Program-made: the position numbers and the translations under genes
NCBI GenBank assembly: GCA_004555145.1
Contig: SFJB01000021.1
Location: forward strand, 1 to 18,783
Direction: 5' to 3'
DNA: 18,783 nt
Source of the DNA: Bacteroidales bacterium
GTDB taxonomy: Bacteria; Bacteroidota; Bacteroidia; Bacteroidales; UBA932
The notes under the pieces: generated by a model
What the model was told of the DNA's origin: nothing
What the model saw: only the letters and a program-made list of their open reading frames with translations
Databases searched by the model: none
Shown: piece by piece, positions 1-7,692 of the stretch
How the letters are laid out: each line of letters starts with the position of its first letter
Position numbering within the stretch: the stretch's first letter is position 1

Positions 1-41
1 TATTTGATATACCTCGATGCGGTATGAATTCAAAAATTTCT

Positions 42-49
42 TATATTCG
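42..49 (+). promoter_or_regulatory. Putative -7 promoter box for the phospholipid operon
   Basis: The octamer TATATTCG differs at one position from the Bacteroidetes -7 consensus TAnnTTTG and is followed by C, as is common. It lies 61 bases before the ATG at 111, implying a 5' leader of roughly 55 bases. No TTTG sits at the expected distance upstream (about positions 19-22), so only half of a promoter is seen. The same octamer occurs before the pot operon at 3676-3683. Confidence 0.45.
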
Positions 50-110
50 CAATTGTAAAGACATTGTTAAATGTCATTCCAATTACAAAACTTGAATTAA
101 TGTAACAGGT

Positions 111-806
111 ATGGAAATCAAACAAGCTACAAGAATCCAGACATCCATTTTGAATGCAGCTGAGAAGAAGGTATTGGTGTGGTTGGCGAACAGAATGCCG
201 AAATGGGTGAGCTCGGATATGCTGTCGTTCGTGGGCTTTCTGGGTGCCCTCATAATATGTGCAGGATTCATACTGTCTTCCGTCAATATCAATTTCCTCT
301 GGCTGGCATCGTTCGGTCTGCTAGTCAATTGGTTCGGTGACTCTCTTGACGGAACCCTTGCACGGGTGCGCAAACATCAGAGACCCCTTTATGGATATTA
401 TCTCGACCATATGCTGGACGGGATCAATGAGAGCCTGATGTTCATAGGTGCCGGCCTTTCTTCCCTTATGCATCTGTCCATAGCGATGGGCGTGCTGGTA
501 CTCTACCTCCTTCTCACCATCAACGTAAGCATCAATGCCCACCTGAAAAAGGAATTCAAACTCACTTATGCCAAGATGGGGCCTACGGAGTTCAGGATTA
601 TCATTATGATAGTCAACAGCCTGTTCATCTTCATCAAGCCTCTTCGCGACTATTGTCTGCCTTTCCGGATCCTTGGATTCACCTCTATGCTGAGCGCCCT
701 CGACCTGGTGGCTATATTCATCATATTCGTGCTTGCGCTTATGCTGATTTTCACCATGATAGCCGATCTGCGCGACTACGACAGGATGGACCCGAAAAGC
801 TGGTAG
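111..806 (+). CDS. CDP-alcohol phosphatidyltransferase family membrane protein
   Basis: This is a 231-residue integral membrane enzyme of the CDP-alcohol phosphatidyltransferase family, which moves a phosphatidyl group from CDP-diacylglycerol to an alcohol. The signature DGxxAR(x9)GxxxDxxxD is complete: D80-G81, A84-R85, G95, D99 and D103, the metal and CDP binding residues. Several hydrophobic segments flank it, at about 38-58, 62-77, 107-135 and 190-220. The acceptor alcohol cannot be told from sequence; glycerol-3-phosphate (PgsA-like) and inositol- or serine-type acceptors are all possible. The next gene, a cardiolipin synthase, starts three bases after this stop, which suggests a role in anionic phospholipid synthesis. 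The ATG at 111 is chosen because the motif spacing fits and the putative promoter lies just upstream. Confidence 0.85.
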   Translation: MEIKQATRIQTSILNAAEKKVLVWLANRMPKWVSSDMLSFVGFLGALIICAGFILSSVNINFLWLASFGLLVNWFGDSLDGTLARVRKHQRPLYGYYLDHMLDGINESLMFIGAGLSSLMHLSIAMGVLVLYLLLTINVSINAHLKKEFKLTYAKMGPTEFRIIIMIVNSLFIFIKPLRDYCLPFRILGFTSMLSALDLVAIFIIFVLALMLIFTMIADLRDYDRMDPKSW

Positions 807-809
807 GAA

Positions 810-2216
810 ATGAATGTCTGGCTGGGTGTATTTTTCCTGATCGTTCTGATCAGTACCATTGTGGTGCTCATAGCCGAGAACCGGCATCCGGTACGGACGC
901 TGGCCTGGCTGCTCGTGCTCATCTTCCTTCCCGTCGTGGGGCTTGTACTGTACTTCCTTTTTGGAATTGACAAGAAGCACAGGCGCCTTATTTCCGATTC
1001 CGAACTCCGGAGATTGAAACGGCACACGTCCGAGCTATATGCCGAGCAGATTTGCGAAAACCCTCCCTCCGGTCAGAGGGATCTTGTGAACCTGCTGCGG
1101 AGCGCAAACCTGTCATATCCTCTGAACGGCAACGATGTCCGCACATACACCGCCTTCGATGCTATGTTAAGCGACCTGCTCGCAGACCTCGAATCCGCAC
1201 GTGACCACATCCATTTCGAGTTTTTCAAGTTCGAGGACGACGCCACCGGACGCCGCGTGGAAGAGATTCTCACCCGCAAGGCAAGGGCAGGCGTGGAGGT
1301 TAGGGTGCAGTACGATGATGCCGCCAATCTCGGGCACAGGTCCTTCTTCAGGCGTATGAAGGCAAGCGGGGTGATGGTGCAACCTTTCATCAAGGTGCGT
1401 CTCCCCCTGCTATCGAGCGACACCAATTACCGCAACCACCGCAAGGTCGTGGTGGTTGACGGACGCGTGGGCTACATTGGCGGTATGAATATCGCCGAGC
1501 GCTATTCCACCGGCATTCGAGGAGGTATATGGCGGGATACGCATATGCGCGTGTGCGGGCCTGCGGTATCGGAGATGCAGACGGCTTTCCTGGTGGACTG
1601 GCAGTTCTCTTCTAAGCAGCTGCTCGACTCGGAGCGCTACTATCCGCGCCTGGAGCCTCAGGGCAAGGTGATGATGCAGGTTACGACCTCGGGACCTATG
1701 GATGAGTGGAGAGTGATAATGCAGGGCATAGTACAGATGATAAGCCAGAGCCAGAAGTACATCTACATCCAGTCGCCTTACCTCATCCCTACCGAACCTG
1801 TTCTGCTGGCATTGCGCAACGCGGCGCTTTCCGGGGTGGACGTAAGGATCATGATTCCGTATCGCGGAGACAAGGGCATTGTGCCGCCACTGGCATCCAG
1901 ATCCTATGTCAAGGATGTGATTACAGCTGGGGTGAAGGTTTACTTTTATGAATACGGCTATATGCATTCCAAGGCTATAGTGTCGGATGACAAGCTAGTC
2001 ACCATAGGCTCAACCAATATGGATGTGCGCAGCTACGAGCAGGATTTCGAGATCAATGCCTTTATTTATGACAGGGAGGTCGCGCTCAGGACCAGAGATG
2101 CTTTTCTGGCAGACCAGGAGCACGCCTGGCTTGTGGATCCCGCCAAGTGGGAAGCCCGTCCCTTCTACAAGCGTTTTCTGGAATCCCTTGCACGCCTTAT
2201 GTCCCCTCTGCTGTAG
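810..2216 (+). CDS. cls: Cardiolipin synthase, ClsA-type phospholipase D superfamily
   Basis: The 468-residue product joins two phosphatidylglycerol molecules into cardiolipin and glycerol at the inner membrane. Two N-terminal transmembrane helices (about 3-22 and 30-51) are followed by two phospholipase D domains. Both HxKxxxxD catalytic motifs are intact: H210-K212-D217 and H386-K388-D393, each followed by a GG/GS-N segment (GGMN at 224-227, GSTN at 400-403). The length and the two-helix anchor match ClsA-type synthases. The ATG at 810 follows the stop of the upstream gene by three bases and overlaps a GGAA stretch made partly of that stop codon, so the two genes are probably cotranscribed and translationally linked. 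A strong intrinsic terminator follows 18 bases after the stop. Confidence 0.93.
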   Translation: MNVWLGVFFLIVLISTIVVLIAENRHPVRTLAWLLVLIFLPVVGLVLYFLFGIDKKHRRLISDSELRRLKRHTSELYAEQICENPPSGQRDLVNLLRSANLSYPLNGNDVRTYTAFDAMLSDLLADLESARDHIHFEFFKFEDDATGRRVEEILTRKARAGVEVRVQYDDAANLGHRSFFRRMKASGVMVQPFIKVRLPLLSSDTNYRNHRKVVVVDGRVGYIGGMNIAERYSTGIRGGIWRDTHMRVCGPAVSEMQTAFLVDWQFSSKQLLDSERYYPRLEPQGKVMMQVTTSGPMDEWRVIMQGIVQMISQSQKYIYIQSPYLIPTEPVLLALRNAALSGVDVRIMIPYRGDKGIVPPLASRSYVKDVITAGVKVYFYEYGYMHSKAIVSDDKLVTIGSTNMDVRSYEQDFEINAFIYDREVALRTRDAFLADQEHAWLVDPAKWEARPFYKRFLESLARLMSPLL

Positions 2217-2234
2217 AGCGGTGGGGATTATACG

Positions 2235-2265
2235 AAAAAGACCGGCTGAAACAGTCGGTCTTTTT
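2235..2265. terminator. Bidirectional intrinsic terminator between cls and tRNA-Phe
   Basis: A 14-bp stem (2235-2248 pairing with 2252-2265, one G-U pair) closes an AAA loop. The arms begin with five A and end with five T, so the hairpin has a U-tract in either direction. On the plus strand it ends the cls transcript. On the minus strand it begins one base after the tRNA-Phe 3' end and would terminate the tRNA transcript. Confidence 0.9.
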
Positions 2266-2266
2266 G

Positions 2267-2339
2267 TGGTGCTGGCAGGAGTTGAACCGGCGACACATGG
2301 ATTTTCAGTCCATTGCTCTACCACCTGAGCTACAGCACC
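2267..2339 (-). tRNA. tRNA-Phe (anticodon GAA)
   Basis: On the minus strand the 73-base sequence folds as a full cloverleaf: 7-bp acceptor stem GGTGCTG/CAGCACC with discriminator A, 4-bp D stem GCTC/GAGC with an 8-base D loop, anticodon stem ATGGA/TCCAT with loop CTGAAAA (anticodon GAA, Phe), variable loop GTGTC, and T arm with loop TTCAACT. The T stem GCCGG/CCTGC contains one C-U mismatch at its middle pair (51-63). The 3' CCA is not encoded; the discriminator is followed by CAAAAA. A consensus promoter lies upstream and a terminator directly downstream, so the gene is an independent transcription unit. Confidence 0.93.
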
Positions 2340-2378
2340 TTCTTTGTGTTTCCGTAGGGGAGTGCCCTAACGGGAATG

Positions 2379-2409
2379 CAAAGGTAGCAATTATTTTCAA
2401 TCTTGCAAA
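2379..2409 (-). promoter_or_regulatory. Consensus Bacteroidetes promoter of tRNA-Phe
   Basis: On the minus strand TTTG (2409-2406) and TACCTTTG (2386-2379) are separated by exactly 19 bases, matching TTTG-N19-TAnnTTTG of the Bacteroidetes housekeeping sigma factor. The -7 box ends about 40 bases before the tRNA 5' end, leaving room for a processed 5' leader. It is the best promoter in the window and lies between the aminotransferase stop and the tRNA. Confidence 0.85.
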
Positions 2410-2442
2410 GGATTCAAGAAAAAACTTTAAAAATTCTTTTCT

Positions 2443-3624
2443 TTATCCCAAAGCGGACTTGAGTTGCGTGAGGGCGGAGGCAAGCAGGGAACGCGGGCAG
2501 GCTATGTTGAGCCGCATAAATCCCTCGCCGCCGGGACCGAACATGGCGCCGTCATTGAGGGCTAGACCGGCCCTGTTTACGAAAAGGTCCACCAAGTCCT
2601 TCTGCTCCAGACCGAGTTTGCGACAATCGAGCCATACCAGGAAGGATGCCTGCGGACGCACCGGATGGATTTCAGGAAGATTTGCAGCAAACCACCCGCA
2701 TACATATTCCACATTGCCTTCCACGTATGCCAGCATCTCATTCCTCCAGGCGAGGCCCTGCTCACTGTATGCTGCCCTTGTGGCTTCGAGGGCAAAGATT
2801 GTTGGATCATCCAACTCACAGGATTCCAGATACCTGAAGAATTTCTCCCTCAGCTCGGCATTCTTTATGATGCAGTAGGAACTGACTATGCCGGCAATGT
2901 TGAAGGTCTTGGAAGGGGCCATGAAAGTGATGCTGCAAAGTTCAGCATCTTCGCTGACGCTGGCAAAAGGAATGTGCTTCCTTCCTCCCAGCACCATCTC
3001 GGAGTGGATTTCATCGGATATGACAACAATGCCCCTGCGGCAGCATATCTGAGCGAGCCTAGAGAGCGTTTCCCTGGAGAAGCATATTCCGCAGGGATTG
3101 TGGGGATTGCTGAGTACAAGCATCTTGGTGCGGGGACCGATCAGCTTTTCCAGGCCTTCGAAATCCATCTCATAGCTCTGGAGAAAGCCCTCCTGGTCAT
3201 AAACAGGGATGAGTGGATTGTTCACCACCTCAAATCCGCAGGCCTGAGGTACAAGTCTGAACGGGTGATATACAGGAGGCTGAATTACAACCTGGTCGCC
3301 AGGAGAGAGAAAACACCTCTGGGCTAGGCCTATGCCCTTGACTATGCCGGGGATGAAGCACATCTCCTCCGGCTTTACGTTCCAGTTATGCAGCCTCTCC
3401 ACCCAGGAGGCGAGGCGGGAGAAATAGTCTCCTTTTATAGTGTATCCGAAAATTGGATGGTCCAGGCGACGGCGCAGGGCATCGACTATGAAGTCGGGGG
3501 TCTTGAAATCCATATCCGCGACCCAGAGGGGTATGAGGTCTGCGCGTCCATACCGTTCCTCCAAAGCGTCGTATTTCAAGCAGGACGTGCCACGCCTTTC
3601 AATCACTTCATCAAAGTTGTACAT
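2443..3624 (-). CDS. PatB/MalY-type PLP aminotransferase (putative cystathionine beta-lyase)
   Basis: The 393-residue protein is a fold-type I PLP enzyme of the aminotransferase class I/II group, closest in motifs to the MalY/PatB C-S beta-lyases that cleave cystathionine or cysteine conjugates to homocysteine or thiol, pyruvate and ammonia. The N-terminal W34-V-A-D-M-D segment is typical of this subfamily. PLP contacts are visible: Y119, N176 in NPHNPCG, D204 in SDEIH, and the Schiff-base lysine K239 in APSKTFN. A late arginine in the segment RLNIACPR would bind the substrate carboxylate. It is a single gene transcribed away from the pot operon, with its own TAATTTTG box. Substrate is inferred from family only; some MalY-like proteins also have regulatory roles. 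Confidence 0.88.
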   Translation of the reverse strand: MYNFDEVIERRGTSCLKYDALEERYGRADLIPLWVADMDFKTPDFIVDALRRRLDHPIFGYTIKGDYFSRLASWVERLHNWNVKPEEMCFIPGIVKGIGLAQRCFLSPGDQVVIQPPVYHPFRLVPQACGFEVVNNPLIPVYDQEGFLQSYEMDFEGLEKLIGPRTKMLVLSNPHNPCGICFSRETLSRLAQICCRRGIVVISDEIHSEMVLGGRKHIPFASVSEDAELCSITFMAPSKTFNIAGIVSSYCIIKNAELREKFFRYLESCELDDPTIFALEATRAAYSEQGLAWRNEMLAYVEGNVEYVCGWFAANLPEIHPVRPQASFLVWLDCRKLGLEQKDLVDLFVNRAGLALNDGAMFGPGGEGFMRLNIACPRSLLASALTQLKSALG

Positions 3625-3652
3625 AATTCAAAAAGAAGTATCTGATATGGTG

Positions 3653-3660
3653 CAAAATTA
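3653..3660 (-). promoter_or_regulatory. Putative -7 box for the PatB/MalY-like gene
   Basis: On the minus strand the octamer TAATTTTG matches TAnnTTTG fully. It lies 28 bases before the ATG at 3624, giving an expected leader of about 20-25 bases. No clear TTTG is found 19-20 bases further upstream. The region is AT-rich and shared with the divergent pot operon promoter. Confidence 0.5.
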
Positions 3661-3675
3661 GTAATTATTTTTTTG

Positions 3676-3683
3676 TATATTCG
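3676..3683 (+). promoter_or_regulatory. Putative -7 box for the porin-potABCD operon
   Basis: The octamer TATATTCG, followed by C, is one mismatch from TAnnTTTG and identical to the box at 42-49. It lies 37 bases before the ATG at 3721, predicting a leader near 30 bases. No good TTTG is seen at the -33 distance. It is only 15 bases from the divergent box at 3653-3660, so a regulator bound here could affect both directions. Confidence 0.5.
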
Positions 3684-3720
3684 CGGCCAAGTTCAACTAA
3701 ATCCATTTTTATGTTAAGAA

Positions 3721-4737
3721 ATGAAGAAACTACTTTATTCGATTGCGGCATTGCTGCTCTGCTCTCTTGCGCACTCGCAAGAGGCTGACAATCTCGGTAG
3801 TTACGCCGAGGTGAAACTTATTTCACGCCTTGACCTGAACCCGAATTACAGTCTCGGTGATTCCGAGATGGGTTTCGACTTTGGCAATTCATTATTCTGT
3901 ACAACATTCGAGGGCGCTGCATCCGAGCATTTCTCCTGGTTCATCTGCAACCACTGGTTCAGCGCGAGCGGCTTCAAATGGCCGTATCAAAATCTCGGAC
4001 GATCGGACGAGACCAACTGGCTGGATTACTGCTATGCCGACTTCTCGTTCGGAAACTGGACTTTCAGACTAGGAAAAGACTTTATGGCCACCGGCGGTTT
4101 TGAAGGTGACACCTGGGATTGGGATGCTTACTATTCCAGCACATCTCCTTACTATGAGGGCCTTTCCTGCTATCAGTGGGGTGGAAAAATCATGTATGCA
4201 CTACCTGCTGATATGAACATCAGTCTTCAGATGACAACTTCTCCTTACGGACTGCATCCTTTCTCCAGCGGTCTCTGGGCTTATTCTGCTGCCTGGGACG
4301 GCGAGATAGGCAGCAACTTTGCCTTCAAGACCAGCTATTCCGCTATCCAGTATGACAAGGGAGATTTCGACCACGTGTTCTGCCTTGGCGCCGAACTGTA
4401 TCTGGGCGACTGGACACTCGGCTGTGACGGCTTCAACAACAGCGGCTATTATGACACTGACGAGGAGTACAGGATGGCAAAAGGAAACACCTCGCTAATC
4501 CGCGTGCAGTATGCTCCGAGCGAGAGATTCGACATGCAGCTCCGTGCTATGCTCGTAGGCAAGGACAAACAGGGCCTTCTCTCACCGTGGCAGAAGTATG
4601 CGGCAATCGCACAGTTCTATCCGCTCAAGGACAGCCAGGACCTGCGTCTTCACGCAAGTATGGGTTATGATACCCTGTTGAACAGCTTCAGCCTGATGGT
4701 GGGAGCCAAGTATGAATTCAGCCTCAAGCTCTGGTAG
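3721..4737 (+). CDS. Putative outer-membrane beta-barrel (porin-like) protein of the pot operon
   Basis: The 338-residue protein has a Sec signal peptide (basic MKK, hydrophobic core about 4-16, likely cleavage after A17-H-S-Q). The mature part is rich in aromatic residues and glycine, with many short alternating strands, and ends in Y-E-F-S-L-K-L-W, a terminal aromatic strand as expected for barrels assembled by the Bam machinery. The overall look resembles phosphate-selective-porin-like proteins of Bacteroidetes, but I do not recognise a specific family. It is the first gene of a tight operon, with potA starting two bases after its stop, so a role in passing polyamines or related cations across the outer membrane is a reasonable inference. 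No substrate-binding residues can be named. Confidence 0.65.
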   Translation: MKKLLYSIAALLLCSLAHSQEADNLGSYAEVKLISRLDLNPNYSLGDSEMGFDFGNSLFCTTFEGAASEHFSWFICNHWFSASGFKWPYQNLGRSDETNWLDYCYADFSFGNWTFRLGKDFMATGGFEGDTWDWDAYYSSTSPYYEGLSCYQWGGKIMYALPADMNISLQMTTSPYGLHPFSSGLWAYSAAWDGEIGSNFAFKTSYSAIQYDKGDFDHVFCLGAELYLGDWTLGCDGFNNSGYYDTDEEYRMAKGNTSLIRVQYAPSERFDMQLRAMLVGKDKQGLLSPWQKYAAIAQFYPLKDSQDLRLHASMGYDTLLNSFSLMVGAKYEFSLKLW

Positions 4738-4739
4738 AA

Positions 4740-6128
4740 ATGGTAAAATCAAATATTGTCCTCTCGCTGCAGAACGTAAGTAAGCAGCTGGGTGGAAAGA
4801 CCATCCTGGACGATATCAGCCTTGATATACGCAAAGGGGAGTTTGTGACCTTGCTCGGCCCTTCCGGCTGCGGCAAGACCACCACTCTCCGCATTCTGGC
4901 CGGTTTCCTCTCCCCGGATGAGGGCTCCGTGCTTCTCGAAGGCAGGGACATTGCCTCCCTTCCTCCGTACAAACGCCCTTTCAACACTGTATTTCAGCGC
5001 TATGCTCTCTTCCCTCATCTCGATGTCTATGACAACATCGCATTCGGGCTAAAGCTCCAGAAGATGCCGTCCGACGAAATCGACAAGAGGGTGCGCAAGG
5101 TGCTGAAGATGGTGAGTATGACTGATTATGAGGACCGTGACGTGGAATCTCTCTCCGGTGGCCAGCAGCAGCGTGTGGCCATTGCCAGGGCCCTTGTGAA
5201 CCAGCCTCAGATCCTTCTCCTTGACGAGCCCCTTGCCGCCCTTGACCTCAAGATGCGCAAGGATATGCAGATCGAACTTAAGGAAATGCACAGAGAGCTC
5301 GGAATCACCTTCATCTACGTGACCCACGACCAGGAGGAAGCTCTTACCCTGTCCGACACCATAGTGGTGATGAACGAGGGAAAGATACAGCAGATAGGCA
5401 CCCCAACCGATATCTATAACGAACCTCAGAACTCCTTTGTGGCAGACTTTATTGGCGAGTCCAACATCTTGAACGGCAAGATGATATGCGACCGCAGGGT
5501 GGAGTTTGCCGGACACGTGTTTGACTGTGTGGACGAGGGTTTCGGCGAGGACGCCGAAGTGGATGTTGTCATCCGTCCCGAAGACATCTATATCATGAAC
5601 AAGCTCGAAGGGGCACAGTTCGGCGCAAAGGTAAAGTCCTGCACCTTCAAAGGCGTGCACTATGAAATGTTCGTGGATACCGATACCGGGTACGAACTTA
5701 TGATTCAGGACTACAATGCGTTTGAACCGGGCTCCGAGGTGGGACTCATCATACGTCCGAACGACATACAGGTGATGCGCAAGGAACGCAGCTTCAACAG
5801 CTTCGAGGCGGAGATGGTGGACGAGACTCACGTCAGCTTCCTTGGAGAGGAGTTCGAATGTGCTGCCCAGCCTGGAATCAAGTCGGGAGACAAGGTGACG
5901 GCGGTAGTGGAATTTTCGAAGGTGGAACTGACAGACCACCAGGAAGACGGAAAACTTGCCGGAGAAGTTCATTTCCTGCTTTACAAGGGTGACCATTATC
6001 ACCTTACCATACTCACGGAAGACGGCGACCACATCTGGGTGGACACCAACGATATTTGGGACAAGGGCGACCTTGTCGGTATCAACTTTGCGCCCGAGGA
6101 CATCAAGTTGCTGAGAAGAAATGAATAA
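4740..6128 (+). CDS. potA: PotA, spermidine/putrescine ABC transporter ATPase with duplicated C-terminal module
   Basis: This is the ATPase that powers polyamine import through PotB and PotC at the inner membrane. The nucleotide-binding domain (about 6-240) is complete: Walker [10 protein letters not shown] at 40-48, Q-loop Q86, signature LSGGQ at 138-142, Walker B ending D162-E163, D-loop near L168-D169 and H-loop H196. E. coli PotA is about 380 residues, while this one is 462. The extra length comes from a second copy of the regulatory C-terminal module: residues about 242-347 and 353-460 share order and motifs ([14 protein letters not shown] against [23 protein letters not shown] against FAPEDIKLL). 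It overlaps potB by eight bases. The PotA call rests on family motifs plus potBCD downstream. Confidence 0.93.
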   Translation: MVKSNIVLSLQNVSKQLGGKTILDDISLDIRKGEFVTLLGPSGCGKTTTLRILAGFLSPDEGSVLLEGRDIASLPPYKRPFNTVFQRYALFPHLDVYDNIAFGLKLQKMPSDEIDKRVRKVLKMVSMTDYEDRDVESLSGGQQQRVAIARALVNQPQILLLDEPLAALDLKMRKDMQIELKEMHRELGITFIYVTHDQEEALTLSDTIVVMNEGKIQQIGTPTDIYNEPQNSFVADFIGESNILNGKMICDRRVEFAGHVFDCVDEGFGEDAEVDVVIRPEDIYIMNKLEGAQFGAKVKSCTFKGVHYEMFVDTDTGYELMIQDYNAFEPGSEVGLIIRPNDIQVMRKERSFNSFEAEMVDETHVSFLGEEFECAAQPGIKSGDKVTAVVEFSKVELTDHQEDGKLAGEVHFLLYKGDHYHLTILTEDGDHIWVDTNDIWDKGDLVGINFAPEDIKLLRRNE

Positions 6129-6888
6129 AAGAAGTAGCTGGGCTCTGCCATATTTCATATTTCTGGTGATGTTCGTGGTGCTGCCGCTGCTGCTGGTGCT
6201 CGTCTATGCCCTGCAGGACGGTTCCGGTCACTTCACCTTCGCGAACGTGACCAAGTTCTTCACGGACTCCGATGCCCTCAACACCTTTGCCGTGTCCATA
6301 GAGATTGCCATAGAGACAACCCTGCTGTGCATACTCATAGGCTATCCAGCTGCCTGGATTCTTGCCAACAAGGATCTGAACCGCAGCGCAGTGACCATAG
6401 TGCTCTTCATTATGCCTATGTGGATCAACGCACTTATGCGCACACTTGCAACGGCGGAACTCTTCAACGTCTTCGGCATAGACTTGGGAAAGGGAACCCT
6501 GCTTTACGGTATGGTCTATGACTACCTGCCTTTTATGATTTATCCTATCTACAACGTGCTCAACAAGATGGACAAGTCGTATGCTGAGGCTGCCCAGGAC
6601 CTGGGAGCCACGCCTTGGAAGGTATTCTGGAAGGTAATAGTCCCTCTGTCCATGCCGGGGGTTGCCAGCGGGGTGCTGATGGTGTTTATGCCTACGGTGA
6701 GCACTTTCGCCATTTCGGAATTTCTCACCAACAACAAGATAAAGCTCTTCGGTACCATTATCCAGGAGAATATCAACTCCTCGATGTGGAACTACGGTGC
6801 TGCATTGTCCCTGATAATGTTGATAATAATCGGTCTTACGAGCTTTATGCAGGGAGACCGCAAGGAAGCTGAAGGAGGGCTTGTATGA
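6121..6888 (+). CDS. potB: PotB, polyamine ABC transporter permease
   Basis: This 255-residue inner-membrane permease pairs with PotC to form the polyamine channel. About six hydrophobic helices are visible (around 9-31, 56-82, 88-110, 124-144, 174-195 and 228-247). The cytoplasmic EAA loop that docks on the ATPase is clear: E156-A-A-Q-D-L-G, with the conserved glycine near 180. Its start codon lies inside the end of potA (eight-base overlap) and its stop overlaps the potC start by four bases (ATGA), so the three subunits are translationally coupled. It is slightly shorter than E. coli PotB (275-285 residues), mostly at the N-terminus. Confidence 0.92.
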   Translation: MNKRSSWALPYFIFLVMFVVLPLLLVLVYALQDGSGHFTFANVTKFFTDSDALNTFAVSIEIAIETTLLCILIGYPAAWILANKDLNRSAVTIVLFIMPMWINALMRTLATAELFNVFGIDLGKGTLLYGMVYDYLPFMIYPIYNVLNKMDKSYAEAAQDLGATPWKVFWKVIVPLSMPGVASGVLMVFMPTVSTFAISEFLTNNKIKLFGTIIQENINSSMWNYGAALSLIMLIIIGLTSFMQGDRKEAEGGLV

Positions 6889-7691
6889 TGAAGAAGTTTT
6901 TTGCACAGGCTTATATCTGGGTGCTGCTGATACTGCTTTATGCCCCGATCATATTCATAGCCATATTCTCCTTCACTGAGAGCAAGGTGCTGGGCAATTG
7001 GACGGGATTCTCCACCCAATTGTACTCCAACCTCTTCACGGGCGATATGCAGGGCACGGGTACCCTGATTTCCGCAGTGAAGAATACGCTTGTGATTGCG
7101 CTCATCGCGGCCGGTGTATCCACTCTGCTCGGTACCCTAGCTGCAATAGGCATACATAATCTGCGGGGACGCAAGCGTCAGGTGATGACTTTCCTGAACA
7201 ATGTCCCGATGATCAATCCAGACATCATCACGGGCGTATCCCTCTTCCTGCTCTTTGTGTTCCTGCACGTGAGCCAGGGCTATGTCACTGTCGTGCTGGC
7301 GCATATCACTTTCTGCACCCCGTATGTGGTGCTCAGCGTGCTGCCGAAGCTCACGAGTATGAACCCGAACGTGTATGAGGCTGCCCTTGACCTGGGTGCA
7401 ACCCCTGCCCAGGCTCTGCGCAAGGTGCTGGTGCCCCTGCTCAGGCCCGGGATGATTTCCGGTTTCATCCTGGCATTCACAATGTCTCTGGATGACTTCG
7501 CCGTGACCTTCTTCACCCGCGGCACCGTGGGTCTGGACACCCTGTCCACCTACATCTATACCGATGCCCGCAAGGGTGGCCTTACCCCGGAGTTCAGACC
7601 GCTCATAACACTTATGTTTGTGACGGTTCTGATTCTTCTTATTATAATCAATATCAGGCAGTTACGTTTGTCTAAAAACCAAAACCGATAA
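6885..7691 (+). CDS. potC: PotC, polyamine ABC transporter permease
   Basis: This 268-residue second permease subunit has about six transmembrane helices (near 8-30, 63-90, 104-128, 133-155, 192-212 and 240-258). The EAA loop is E165-A-A-L-D-L-G through G189. The segment between helices 2 and 3 and the motif MSLDDFAVTFF near 204-214 are typical of PotC. Two ATG codons stand in tandem at 6885 and 6888; the first, overlapping the potB stop as ATGA, is annotated, but the second would change only one residue. potD begins one base after the stop. Confidence 0.92.
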   Translation: MMKKFFAQAYIWVLLILLYAPIIFIAIFSFTESKVLGNWTGFSTQLYSNLFTGDMQGTGTLISAVKNTLVIALIAAGVSTLLGTLAAIGIHNLRGRKRQVMTFLNNVPMINPDIITGVSLFLLFVFLHVSQGYVTVVLAHITFCTPYVVLSVLPKLTSMNPNVYEAALDLGATPAQALRKVLVPLLRPGMISGFILAFTMSLDDFAVTFFTRGTVGLDTLSTYIYTDARKGGLTPEFRPLITLMFVTVLILLIIINIRQLRLSKNQNR

Positions 7692-7692
7692 A

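Noticed and set aside
2411..2442. AT-rich hairpin after the PatB-like gene as a terminator
   Set aside because: The stem is only A-T pairs and is followed by GAATCC instead of a T-run, so it is unlikely to terminate on its own.
5049..6158. Long open frame antisense to potA and potB
   Set aside because: It is a codon-bias shadow: no known motifs, no promoter, rich in His, Leu and Val as expected from the complement of potA.
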